From NCBI GenBank assembly GCA_965659115.1, contig CBFHUP010000027.1, positions 1 through 31,474 of the forward strand: 31,474 nucleotides of DNA. Reading direction: 5' to 3'. The notes beneath the pieces are model-generated. The model made no database searches, was not told the origin of the DNA, and worked only from the letters and a program-made list of their open reading frames with translations. Within the stretch, counting starts at the first letter, position 1. Each line of letters opens with the position of its first letter. This document shows positions 7,890-15,705 of this stretch, in pieces. Origin of the DNA: UBA8752 sp965659115. GTDB lineage: Bacteria > Bacteroidota > Bacteroidia > Flavobacteriales_D > Sanyastnellaceae. A program made the translations under genes and the position numbers.

Positions 7890-8648
7890 GTGGCCCTTCA
7901 CTTTGCCTCTGACCTGCATTTAGGTGCTCCTGACGGCGCTTCTTCTCGGGAGAGGGAGCGGGCGTTTTTGGCCTGGCTGGAGGAGATAGGGCGCCACGGC
8001 GATGCGCTTCATTTGGTGGGTGATCTCATTGACTTTTGGTTTGAATGGCGCCACGTCGTCCCCAAAGGCTCGGTGCGCCTGCTTGGCAAATTGGCTGAAC
8101 TGGTAGACGGCGGGCTTGATGTGCATTGGCACTTGGGCAACCACGACATGTGGACCCGAGGCTACCTCTCCGAGGAACTCGGCGTCCAGGTCCACGCCGA
8201 CCCCATCGAGGTGGCGCATGCCGGACGGCGATATTTGGTAGGACATGGCGACGGTCTCGGGCCTGGAGACCGCAAATACAAGGCGCTAAAGAAACTCTTC
8301 CGCCACCCCGCAGCCCGTTGGGCATTTGCCCGCCTTCACCCGGACACTGCATTTGGCATTGGGGCGCGTATGAGCCGTGACAGCCGCGCTGCTGGGACCG
8401 AAGATGAGGCCCGATTCGAAGGCCCGGAAGGAGAATGGCTCTTGCACCATTGCAGAGCAGTCCTAGAACAGGAGCATTACGACGGTTTCATTTTTGGGCA
8501 CCGTCATCTCCCTTTGGACCTCGAGGTCGTCACCCTTGACGGAAAGCGAACGTCCCGCTACCTCAACTGCGGGGATTGGATCTCACACCGCAGCTACGTT
8601 ACTGTAGACGACCAAGGCGCACACCTGCGCTATTGGAAGCACCCCTAG
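7890..8648 (+). CDS. lpxH: UDP-2,3-diacylglucosamine diphosphatase, LpxH-like
   Basis: A 252-residue calcineurin-type metallophosphatase. The expected reaction is hydrolysis of UDP-2,3-diacylglucosamine to lipid X and UMP, a mid-pathway step of lipid A synthesis at the inner membrane. Metal and catalytic motifs appear in order: SDLHLG (Asp8, His10), GDLIDFWFEW (Asp45), GNHDMW (Asn84, His85), GHGDG (His119) and GHRHLP (His204, His206). The start is GTG at 7890. No other start is possible, because an in-frame stop (the end of the upstream gene) lies four codons earlier. The nearby lpxK gene supports the lipid A assignment over the generic metallophosphatase call. A terminator-like hairpin follows at once. 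Confidence 0.9.
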   Translation: MALHFASDLHLGAPDGASSRERERAFLAWLEEIGRHGDALHLVGDLIDFWFEWRHVVPKGSVRLLGKLAELVDGGLDVHWHLGNHDMWTRGYLSEELGVQVHADPIEVAHAGRRYLVGHGDGLGPGDRKYKALKKLFRHPAARWAFARLHPDTAFGIGARMSRDSRAAGTEDEARFEGPEGEWLLHHCRAVLEQEHYDGFIFGHRHLPLDLEVVTLDGKRTSRYLNCGDWISHRSYVTVDDQGAHLRYWKHP

Positions 8649-8653
8649 GCATC

Positions 8654-8692
8654 AAAAAAAACACCGCCGCAATCCCGAGGGATGCGGCGGTG
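8654..8692 (-). terminator. Rho-independent terminator between lpxH and the T9SS exoprotein gene
   Basis: CACCGCCGCA (8662-8671) pairs with TGCGGCGGTG (8683-8692), and partial pairing continues inside the loop. Eight A residues at 8654-8661 become a T-run after the stem on the reverse strand, so it mainly ends the gene at 8714-11794. On the forward strand only a weak T-run follows, but it may also stop the lpxH transcript. Confidence 0.85.
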
Positions 8693-8713
8693 CTTTCAAA
8701 ATTGTCTGAAGGA

Positions 8714-11700
8714 TCAGTGTACGATCACTTGCGTGCTCTCTACCTGCTGTCCTTCTTGGGCGGAGACGATGTACAAGCCTGGGGCCAAATCCGACACCGA
8801 AATCCGCACCTGACCACCGGTCGTTGCTTGAGGAGAAACGGTGCGCACTGGGCGTCCATTCACATCGAACAGGCGCAGGGTAGGCTGTACCCAACCGGCT
8901 CCCAATTTGACGGTAATGTCTTCTCCTGTGGCGGGGTTGGGGTACACCAGCAAGTTGCGCTGGTCCGCGGCCTCGGCAAACGTCACTTCCTCGGTACCGA
9001 GGTAGGTGTCACTGCGGAAAATGCCCCGTCCGTGCGTACCCGCGTATATGGCTCCATTGTTGGTCACCTCAGACCATTCAGTTGGCATGTGCCACTGCTG
9101 CTCCATGGCGAATACCGGACTGGCAACCCCATCTGCGGTTGTGACCATACCGAGGTTCTCCACGGTCCAGTTGTCTCCACCATCGGTGGTTTGCCAGACT
9201 CCGTGCTCTGTGCCCACCAAAATGGTATTGCCTGTCGGGTCACCTTGATCAATGATCACATCGTAAATCGGCATCTTCACAAGGTCATTGGATCCAGAGA
9301 ACCAAATGTTGTTCCAATCGGGGTTGTCATCCAAGGCATTGAATGACTCCTGAACCTTACCTCCACTGACCTGACCGTAGCCACCGATCGTGGCTACAAC
9401 GTGGTTGGGGTCGTTGACATCCACTGCCACACCCGTGACCACCGTTCCGGTGGCCATGATTTCCGTGCGGGTCACTTGTTCTGGCGTCTCACAAGACCCC
9501 TCGTGCTTCCACAGGCTGTTCAACCCACTGTAGCGGTAAAGCTTGGCGTCCCAACCGGCCACAAAAATGTGGTTTCCAGCTTCGGGATGGTCCCCTGCTG
9601 CAAACTCGATGCCTTTGGCACCCCCTCCTGCGGGGGCGTTTCCTAGACGGAACCAACGTGGCTGAGCATTGAAGTTCAATCCGTTCCGCGTCATCCACAG
9701 GCCTCCACTGCCAGAAAAACTCATGACGGTCATGGTGGTGTAGGGGTCTGTTACTTCGATGACCTCGTGGACGTCGTACAACGTGTCTGCCGCATAGTTC
9801 CATGTGGTGTCACAGATGGTGACGATCGATGTATCTCCTTCTTCAATGATTTCCACATCGTCACAATCAAAAATGACGGACAAGTCTTGGCTGTCAAGCC
9901 ATGGGTATTCCGTGTTTTCTACCGGACCAGTCTCAGAAATGATCTCTGGACGGATCAGCACATCCCAGTAGCGCAGAGGCGCCTCCAAGGTGTATTCGAA
10001 TGGACGGTTGAGGTTCGCGGTCTCCATGGTGAAGGTGCTGTCCTCGATGGTCTCGTCATAAGGATTGACCAGAGAAACGGTCATGCCGCTGTTCTCGTCG
10101 TTGAAATCCTCGTAGAGGTTCATGCAGGTATAAAACGAAGTCTGCACTTCGTCTGCAATCAAATCGACGATGCACTCGTCCCAAAAGGAACCTGCATCGG
10201 TGAAGGCAGAACCCTGCTGGTAGAACCCACGGCCGAGAACGCCGTTCTGAGAGGTAGCAAAGAATGGAACACCTTCCTGCAATCCTGTCGCTTGGGACAT
10301 GGCGCAATCAAATCCGTCGCCGCCAAAAACATCGGCAGCGTCCATGTCATTGAAGAATGCTCCGTTGCCAGGAATCAGCGACGTGCCATTGTCTTGTGAG
10401 CCTCCCATGGCTTCACTGGTAGGTCCGTAAGCGATGCCGTAGAACTGGGTCAATTGAAGACCTCGGTTGCAAGCGGTATACGTCGTACCCCCATTTTCAC
10501 TTCGGAAGATGCCGCCGTCGCCCGCGATGTACATCGTACCTGCAGGTGTGAAGATGATTTCGTGCAAGTCGGCGTGGACGTAGAACGGATTAGAAGCTCC
10601 GCCCCCCATGGAAGCCGCTTGCTCAGCTTGATAGGATGGACCACACTTCCACAGGGCCTGTCCCCCTACAAAAGCCAATCCCGGATTGCCTTTTTGAATG
10701 CCCAGAGCGAGGTCATAACGCGCTTGATTGTTGGTGGGACAGATGTCGTATCCGTCTACACCTGCAGGCCAGATTTCGTCCCATGTAAAGCCGCCGTCCT
10801 CGCTGTGAAATACGCCTCCGAATTGTGAGGATGAGGTGGCGAGCAATGCAAAAGCGCTTTGAGAATCGTCGGGGCTAATGGCCACGCGGCAGCGCCCAAA
10901 ACCTTGGGTGATGGCAGGCTCATTGGGGCTCCCAGAAACCGTCTCAGAAGTGGCGAAATCCGAACTCCGGTATACCCGGCCATTGGATGTAGAAAGGAGC
11001 ATGTAACTGCCGTCTGCAGCAATCTCGATGTCTTGCACTGAAGTCGATCCAGCAATGCCATCAATGGCATCGGTGACCACATCACCATTCTCGATGTAGC
11101 CCACTCCTTGAATGCCTCCGTACCAAACGCGTGAAGGCACATTGGGGTCGGCAACGAGGGCATCAGTAGCGCTCCAATCTCCCCCATTGAACAAACCAGG
11201 GTCTGTCCCTTCGACTCGGTTCCAGCTCTCGCCCATGTCTGTAGAGCGGTAAATACCGTCACCACGGAAGCCAGAACCGCCAACGCCACTCACCCCGTCA
11301 AACTGGGTGCCTGTACCCACGTACAAATCGCCGTTGCCGGCCATGGCAATCGAAGCGACCATCGCAGATGGAAAACTGGAAACCCGTTCCCAATTGTCGC
11401 CTTTGTTCCAAGAGCGCCAAAGTCCGCCGCTTACACCACCCGTGAACAATTGCAGTTCATTGACGGCCAAAATGCAACGGGTACGTCCACCGACATTGTC
11501 GGGGCCCATGGCGTTCCAATAATGGGCAGATGCCCCGCGGTTTGCAGACTGCACCATGGAAATTTGGCGGGTACGCTCCCCAAGTTGGCGCAAACCTTCG
11601 TGGTTCATTTCGCCCGTCTCGATGTCAGCGCGCAGGGCCAACATCAATTGCTCCATTCCAGAGGCATCGGCCACCGGTTGTTCTGCAACCGCAGAACGGG

Positions 11701-11794
11701 GAGTGAACTGGGCACGCTCAACAGACGTGCTTTGGAGGAGAGCCAGTGCGCAGAGGCTAAAGGCAATGGCGGACAGGAAGACAGTGTTCTTCAT
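8714..11794 (-). CDS. Secreted Asp-box beta-propeller protein with T9SS type A sorting domain
   Basis: A 1026-residue predicted exoprotein. Residues 1-21 look like a signal peptide. Most of the protein resembles sortilin/VPS10-type or BNR propellers. Asp-box units are visible at about 128-135 (SWNKGDNW), 184-191 (STDMGESW), 331-338 (SEDGGFTW), 432-439 (SENGGTTY) and 869-876 (TTDGGDNW). Residues about 560-690 carry few such motifs, are acidic and Thr-rich with several Cys, and interrupt the propeller. Residues about 948-1026 are a Por secretion C-terminal sorting domain: LLVYPNPATGEDITVKLGAG, then LRLFDVNGRPVRTV and LAPGLYIVSAQ. The protein should therefore cross the outer membrane by T9SS and be anchored or released. 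No catalytic residues are recognised; the role may be carbohydrate or peptide binding. It is transcribed alone. Confidence 0.9.
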   Translation of the reverse strand: MKNTVFLSAIAFSLCALALLQSTSVERAQFTPRSAVAEQPVADASGMEQLMLALRADIETGEMNHEGLRQLGERTRQISMVQSANRGASAHYWNAMGPDNVGGRTRCILAVNELQLFTGGVSGGLWRSWNKGDNWERVSSFPSAMVASIAMAGNGDLYVGTGTQFDGVSGVGGSGFRGDGIYRSTDMGESWNRVEGTDPGLFNGGDWSATDALVADPNVPSRVWYGGIQGVGYIENGDVVTDAIDGIAGSTSVQDIEIAADGSYMLLSTSNGRVYRSSDFATSETVSGSPNEPAITQGFGRCRVAISPDDSQSAFALLATSSSQFGGVFHSEDGGFTWDEIWPAGVDGYDICPTNNQARYDLALGIQKGNPGLAFVGGQALWKCGPSYQAEQAASMGGGASNPFYVHADLHEIIFTPAGTMYIAGDGGIFRSENGGTTYTACNRGLQLTQFYGIAYGPTSEAMGGSQDNGTSLIPGNGAFFNDMDAADVFGGDGFDCAMSQATGLQEGVPFFATSQNGVLGRGFYQQGSAFTDAGSFWDECIVDLIADEVQTSFYTCMNLYEDFNDENSGMTVSLVNPYDETIEDSTFTMETANLNRPFEYTLEAPLRYWDVLIRPEIISETGPVENTEYPWLDSQDLSVIFDCDDVEIIEEGDTSIVTICDTTWNYAADTLYDVHEVIEVTDPYTTMTVMSFSGSGGLWMTRNGLNFNAQPRWFRLGNAPAGGGAKGIEFAAGDHPEAGNHIFVAGWDAKLYRYSGLNSLWKHEGSCETPEQVTRTEIMATGTVVTGVAVDVNDPNHVVATIGGYGQVSGGKVQESFNALDDNPDWNNIWFSGSNDLVKMPIYDVIIDQGDPTGNTILVGTEHGVWQTTDGGDNWTVENLGMVTTADGVASPVFAMEQQWHMPTEWSEVTNNGAIYAGTHGRGIFRSDTYLGTEEVTFAEAADQRNLLVYPNPATGEDITVKLGAGWVQPTLRLFDVNGRPVRTVSPQATTGGQVRISVSDLAPGLYIVSAQEGQQVESTQVIVH

Positions 11795-11886
11795 TGTGGA
11801 TCGGTTCCCTTCGAATGGAGGGGGAATTTAATGCATGAACACCAGCTACACCGAATGGGTTCGACAGCTGGCCTCATGCGGCAGCG

Positions 11887-11910
11887 AAAAGGGCATGAAT
11901 CGGCCCTTTT
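11887..11910 (-). terminator. Intrinsic terminator after lipA
   Basis: AAAAGGGC (11887-11894) pairs with GCCCTTTT (11903-11910) around an 8-base loop. It lies just past the lipA stop at 11916 on the reverse strand and ends in a short T-run. The rest of the gap (11795-11886) is the upstream region of the exoprotein gene. It holds TAAATTCC, a weak -7-like match with no clear TTG partner. Confidence 0.7.
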
Positions 11911-11915
11911 GACGC

Positions 11916-12800
11916 TCAGACGACGTGCTTCTCAGCGTGGTAGCTTGACCGCACCAAGGGACCACTTTCTACAAACATGAAGCCCATAGCGAGTCCTTCT
12001 TCCCTCAAACTGGAGAAGACATCGGGGTGAACGAACTCGGCAACGGGCAAATGCTTGGGCGTGGGTTGTAAGTATTGGCCCAAGGTCAAAACCTGGCAAT
12101 CTACAGAGCGCAGATCTTCCATGGTTTCTCGAACTTCTTGGACCGTTTCGCCCAGGCCGAGCATCACCCCACTCTTGGTTCGGATGCCCGCCTTGCGCAA
12201 GCGCATCAGCACTTCGAGGCTGCGGTCATATTTGGCCTGAATCCTCACCTGCTTGGTCAACCTGCGCACGGTCTCGAGGTTGTGAGAGACCACCTCAGGC
12301 GCCACGTTGATGATTTTCTGGAGGTTCTCCCATTTACCGGCAAAATCGGGAATGAGCGTTTCCATGGTGGTACCCGGACTCTGCTGGCGAATGGCCCGTA
12401 CCGTTTGGGCCCAGATTTCGGCCCCGCCGTCAGTGAGGTCATCGCGGTCCACGGATGTGATCACTGCGTGCTTCACCTCCATCAGCTTGACGCTGTTGGC
12501 CACCCGACCTGGTTCAAAGGGATCTACCTCGTCGGGGCGCCCCGTCGAAACATTGCAAAAGCCGCATGAACGGGTACAGACATTGCCCAAAATCATAAAG
12601 GTTGCTGTCCCTTCGCCCCAACACTCGCCCATGTTGGGACAATTGCCGCTCTCGCAGATGGTGTGCAGCTTGTGCTCACTGACCAGCCCCCGGACTTTGC
12701 GGTATGCTTCGCCCGTGGGCAACTTCACCTTGAGCCAAGGTGGTTTGGTCCGGCGCTTGGGCTGGTCTGAACCCGCGGGAGATGGTGTAGCCTGGGTCAT
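11916..12800 (-). CDS. lipA: Lipoyl synthase
   Basis: This radical SAM enzyme inserts two sulfur atoms into protein-bound octanoyl groups to make lipoate for 2-oxoacid dehydrogenases and the glycine cleavage system. The protein has 294 residues, the normal length. The auxiliary iron-sulfur cluster motif is CESGNCPNMGEC (Cys49, Cys54, Cys60). The radical SAM motif is CTRSCGFC (Cys75, Cys79, Cys82). The C-terminal RSSYHAEKH supplies the conserved RxSxHAE serine that ligates the auxiliary cluster. The start overlaps the stop of the upstream outer-membrane-like gene by four bases (ATGA), so the two are cotranscribed. A terminator hairpin follows. Confidence 0.97.
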   Translation of the reverse strand: MTQATPSPAGSDQPKRRTKPPWLKVKLPTGEAYRKVRGLVSEHKLHTICESGNCPNMGECWGEGTATFMILGNVCTRSCGFCNVSTGRPDEVDPFEPGRVANSVKLMEVKHAVITSVDRDDLTDGGAEIWAQTVRAIRQQSPGTTMETLIPDFAGKWENLQKIINVAPEVVSHNLETVRRLTKQVRIQAKYDRSLEVLMRLRKAGIRTKSGVMLGLGETVQEVRETMEDLRSVDCQVLTLGQYLQPTPKHLPVAEFVHPDVFSSLREEGLAMGFMFVESGPLVRSSYHAEKHVV

Positions 12801-13618
12801 GTCTTGAATTTCTGTCGACCGAGCGTCCAGTGGGCGAACAAGGTCAAATAAAGGCGGTCGTTTTGACCGAATTCTTCGGCCATGATCACAACCCGCGAGA
12901 GAAAGGCATCAACTTGGACGCCCACGGACAGCATCCGCAAGGTCTCCCTTTCTCTGCCGTATTCGAAGTCGGCGGCCGCCCTGAAGTATCCCCCGGGGTG
13001 GGGCTTGAGCTCCAAAATTCCATTCATCGCTCCGGCGCGGCCATAGATGTCGTCGGTACCGTGCTCTGCAGGGTCATAACGTTGGGTGAGCAGGTAGGTG
13101 TAGGGGATTTGTGGGTAACCGATTTCGAGGTAGACCGGTTTGGTCAATCCCAAGGCCGCTCCAAAAGAATAATGCCATCCCACCGACACCCCGCCGTTGC
13201 GCAATTTGGGTGAGGCAACGGTTCGTTTTCCCCAACCTAAGCGCAGGATGTAAAGGGCATTGACCTTACCGAATACGTAGCTTCTGGCCTGGTCATAGGC
13301 AGGGTTGAAACTCCGCACTTCCTTGGCGTGTTTCATGCTGGTAAATCCAACCGACCAGGTGCTCAATTTGCCCACTCCTCGGTATTTGCCCCGCTCTACG
13401 ATTCCCCCCATCCCTCGTGTATGCAAGGAAACCCCCGCTTCATAGCGGTGGGTAAAGACGGTTTTCGGCGCACTGTCATCCTCCACATCAGATGGCGCAC
13501 CTTGGGCCCAGACATGGACAGAGACTGCAGAGGCCGCGAGCAACAGCACCACACCGACAGCGCGCCGCACATGCGCCGCACAGAAATGAGAAGATGTGGA
13601 CAGAATCGTCACCGACAT
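12797..13618 (-). CDS. Predicted outer-membrane protein of unknown function
   Basis: A 273-residue protein. After a basic N-terminus, residues about 19-39 form a hydrophobic segment ending VHVWAQG, consistent with a signal peptide. The remainder reads as short alternating strands with Gly and aromatic residues: YEAGVSLHTRGMGGIVERG, YILRLGWGKR, GWHYSFGAALGLTKPVYLEI and LYLTLFAHWTLGR. It ends near a terminal strand, which suggests a small beta-barrel. I recall similar uncharacterised proteins in Bacteroidota but cannot name the family. Its stop overlaps the lipA start (ATGA). Its own start is 22 bases from the divergent OsmC gene. TAATTTCG (13633 down to 13626) just upstream resembles a -7 box but has no TTG partner at the usual distance. 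Confidence 0.7.
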   Translation of the reverse strand: MSVTILSTSSHFCAAHVRRAVGVVLLLAASAVSVHVWAQGAPSDVEDDSAPKTVFTHRYEAGVSLHTRGMGGIVERGKYRGVGKLSTWSVGFTSMKHAKEVRSFNPAYDQARSYVFGKVNALYILRLGWGKRTVASPKLRNGGVSVGWHYSFGAALGLTKPVYLEIGYPQIPYTYLLTQRYDPAEHGTDDIYGRAGAMNGILELKPHPGGYFRAAADFEYGRERETLRMLSVGVQVDAFLSRVVIMAEEFGQNDRLYLTLFAHWTLGRQKFKT

Positions 13619-13640
13619 GAACTTACGAAATTAGCGCACG

Positions 13641-14045
13641 ATGAAGTACGACCTCTCCTATCCTGAACCCCTCAGAACGCAAGCGGTTCACCAAGGCAAT
13701 CGCCAAATTCTGTTGACAGACGCTCCTCGGGACAATGGCGGACGGGGTGAAGCTTACTCCCCGACGGACCTTGTGGCAGTGGGGCTGGCAAGCTGCATCA
13801 TGACGATTCTGGGCCTCAGGGCGGCATCTCGGTCGCTGGAAATCCAAGAGATGAGCGCCACCGTGGAAAAACAAATGAGCCCTCAACCGAGACGCGTTGG
13901 ACGCATCTCAGTGGGGCTCACTGTTCGATTGTTAGGAGGAGATGAAGGCGATCGGGAATGGCTGCGCGCGGAGGCGCTGTCCTGTCCCGTGGCCTTGTCC
14001 CTGCATCCGGAACTCGATCAGAATGTGACGGTCACATTTGTCTGA
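13641..14045 (+). CDS. OsmC/Ohr-family protein
   Basis: A 134-residue OsmC-fold protein, a family of small dimeric thiol peroxidases acting on organic hydroperoxides and related stressors. Both redox cysteines are present: Cys52 in GLASCIMTIL and Cys115 in ALSCPVALSLHP. The conserved Glu37 sits in GEAYSPTDL. The length is usual. The sequence is closer to the broad OsmC group than to classical Ohr, so the exact substrate is uncertain. The gene diverges from the lipA-linked gene with a 22-base gap and converges on the small lipoprotein gene. A short hairpin without a T-run (CTGCC at 14051, GGCAG at 14063) lies in that second gap. Confidence 0.92.
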   Translation: MKYDLSYPEPLRTQAVHQGNRQILLTDAPRDNGGRGEAYSPTDLVAVGLASCIMTILGLRAASRSLEIQEMSATVEKQMSPQPRRVGRISVGLTVRLLGGDEGDREWLRAEALSCPVALSLHPELDQNVTVTFV

Positions 14046-14067
14046 ACGGGCTGCCAGTGCAAGGCAG

Positions 14068-14217
14068 TCATTCGCTTTCCGGGCATTCTGTCTCGCCGGA
14101 TTGCGGCGATTCAAATTCTACGCCGTTGTAAGCGTCACAGTACTGATAGGACATTGAGCAGCTGCCAAGTCCAAGGCAGAGGAGAAGGGCAAACGCCCCG
14201 TTTTTGAAGTTCTTCAT
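14068..14217 (-). CDS. Tiny Cys-containing lipoprotein
   Basis: A 49-residue predicted lipoprotein. The start MKNFKNGAFALLLCLGLGSC was taken at 14217 because it opens directly on a lipoprotein signal peptide with lipobox LGSC. A longer upstream reading lacks signal features. The mature part is about 30 residues, acidic, and has two cysteines besides the lipidated one (in YQYCDAY and TECPESE), which could form a disulfide. I recognise no family. It lies convergent to the OsmC gene and head-to-head with the GWxTD gene, so it must have its own promoter in or beyond the start of that gene. A very short ORF can be chance, but the clean signal peptide and lipobox favour a real gene. Confidence 0.65.
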   Translation of the reverse strand: MKNFKNGAFALLLCLGLGSCSMSYQYCDAYNGVEFESPQSGETECPESE

Positions 14218-14226
14218 GATGGGTTG

Positions 14227-15705
14227 ATGGGTGGGTTCGTGAAGGACACATTCACCATACGCAGGGAAATCCAACAGGGTTACGTTTTGCTGTGCCAACT
14301 TGCCGCCGCATTGCAACACGTTTGTTCCAACCTCCCCCTTGCGCGTCCGAAAGGACCTGCAACTGCATCCAAGCTGAGGGCTTCAGCCCTTCTCAGCGGG
14401 TTGCCGGTGCTTTGGATTTTGGCGTGTTGTCTGTTGGGCTGTCAATCCGGACCGCCGTTGGGCACCAACCTTCAACAGCCCTATCAGTGGGAGGACTTGT
14501 CGCATCATCCTTCATACGTCTGGCACCGTTGCAGTGCGGATTCAGCGGCTGTTTATGTGCGACTGCCGGCCCATGAACCCCTCCACCTGAGGGAAAATCG
14601 GGATCAACCTTTCGGGTTTTCCCTTCAGCTCGACCTGGCCATTGAACCGCTCGATGACGCTTCGGCCGATTCGGTCTGGATCAACCAAGCCCGGCGAAGA
14701 AGTTTCCTCTGGACGGGCAAGGCCAATCCTGATCAAAATGAACTCACCGCCCGCTTCAGCTTTCCACTGGCTCCCGGACGTTACAGGATCTCACAATCCT
14801 TGTCCGATTTGCATCGGGGGTCGGTGGTGCGCAGTGCCACATTGCTGGATGGCCGATCGGTAGATGCTCCCGTGCGGTCCATGCCCTTTGACCCTGCCAC
14901 TGGTCAGCCTGCGTGGGATGGCCAATTGATTGCCGGACAGTTGGCAGGGATTTTGATTCCCCCAGATTTAGCGAATGCACAATGGATGCATGCTGCTTTG
15001 CCTCCTGTTGATTCATTTCCCAGTGCGCCTTTCTTGGACCGGTCGTCACGCCCCATCACGTTTCCCGATGCCATTCAAGCGCATCTGCCGACGCCTTTAG
15101 ACGCAGATGTGGCCCAACTTCCTCCCGGAGATTGGACCGGCTGGAGGGTGTTGACCTGGGACGCAGCACCTGGACTGCACCAATGGACGGCCCAAGGAAG
15201 CATGCGGCACATCACGGTGCCCGCGCGGCGCGCCCACTTCCCTGCCATGCGGGACGTCCCAGAAATGATCCGTGCGACCCGATACATCGCTACCCGCGAC
15301 GAGTACCGCACCATGCGCGAAGCGCGAAACCCCAAGGCCGCACTCGACGAGTTCTGGCTGCAATTCGCGGGCAGGCCAGAACAAGCCAGGGAGTTGATCA
15401 AAACATATTATGGACGGATCCACGATGCGAATGTGTTTTTTAGCGGACTCAAAGAAGGCTGGTCCACAGACCGAGGAATGGTCTATGTCGTGTTCGGACA
15501 TCCCGACCGGACCCGTCGAGACCGCTTCGGAGAGACATGGATCTACGGAGAGGAGGGCGACGTCAATGCGCTCATCTTTCGGTTTTCGAACCGGGCATCC
15601 GGGGACGACTTTAATACATATGAACTCGAACGGTACCCAGGATTCCGCAGCCCGTGGGAAGCGATGGTATCCAGTTGGAGAAGAGGTAAAATCAGAAGGA
15701 GATGA
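14227..15705 (+). CDS. GWxTD-domain lipoprotein
   Basis: A protein of the Bacteroidota GWxTD family, whose function is unknown. The signature is GWSTDRGMVYVVFGHPDRTR at about 411-430. The preceding helical segment (RATRYIATRDEYRTM, LDEFWLQFAGRPEQARELIK) is typical of the domain. The middle part looks beta-rich and has no recognised fold. A lipobox CCLLGC follows a hydrophobic stretch. From the ATG at 14227 the lipidated Cys is residue 72, unusually far in, and the start would lie only 9 bases from the divergent lipoprotein start. A TTG at 14311 would place it at residue 44. TACGTTTT at 14281-14288 resembles a -7 box and would fit that later start. The stop overlaps the start of the rlmB-like gene (ATGA). 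Confidence 0.87.
   Translation: MGGFVKDTFTIRREIQQGYVLLCQLAAALQHVCSNLPLARPKGPATASKLRASALLSGLPVLWILACCLLGCQSGPPLGTNLQQPYQWEDLSHHPSYVWHRCSADSAAVYVRLPAHEPLHLRENRDQPFGFSLQLDLAIEPLDDASADSVWINQARRRSFLWTGKANPDQNELTARFSFPLAPGRYRISQSLSDLHRGSVVRSATLLDGRSVDAPVRSMPFDPATGQPAWDGQLIAGQLAGILIPPDLANAQWMHAALPPVDSFPSAPFLDRSSRPITFPDAIQAHLPTPLDADVAQLPPGDWTGWRVLTWDAAPGLHQWTAQGSMRHITVPARRAHFPAMRDVPEMIRATRYIATRDEYRTMREARNPKAALDEFWLQFAGRPEQARELIKTYYGRIHDANVFFSGLKEGWSTDRGMVYVVFGHPDRTRRDRFGETWIYGEEGDVNALIFRFSNRASGDDFNTYELERYPGFRSPWEAMVSSWRRGKIRRR

Noticed and set aside
8576..9346. Forward-strand 256-residue open frame
   Set aside because: It overlaps the end of lpxH, the terminator and the C-terminal sorting domain of the exoprotein on the other strand. 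Its composition is that of a shadow frame with no recognisable motif.
14051..14067. Small hairpin CTGCC/GGCAG in the gap between the OsmC and tiny lipoprotein genes
   Set aside because: It has only five pairs and no T-run in either direction, which is too weak to call a terminator.
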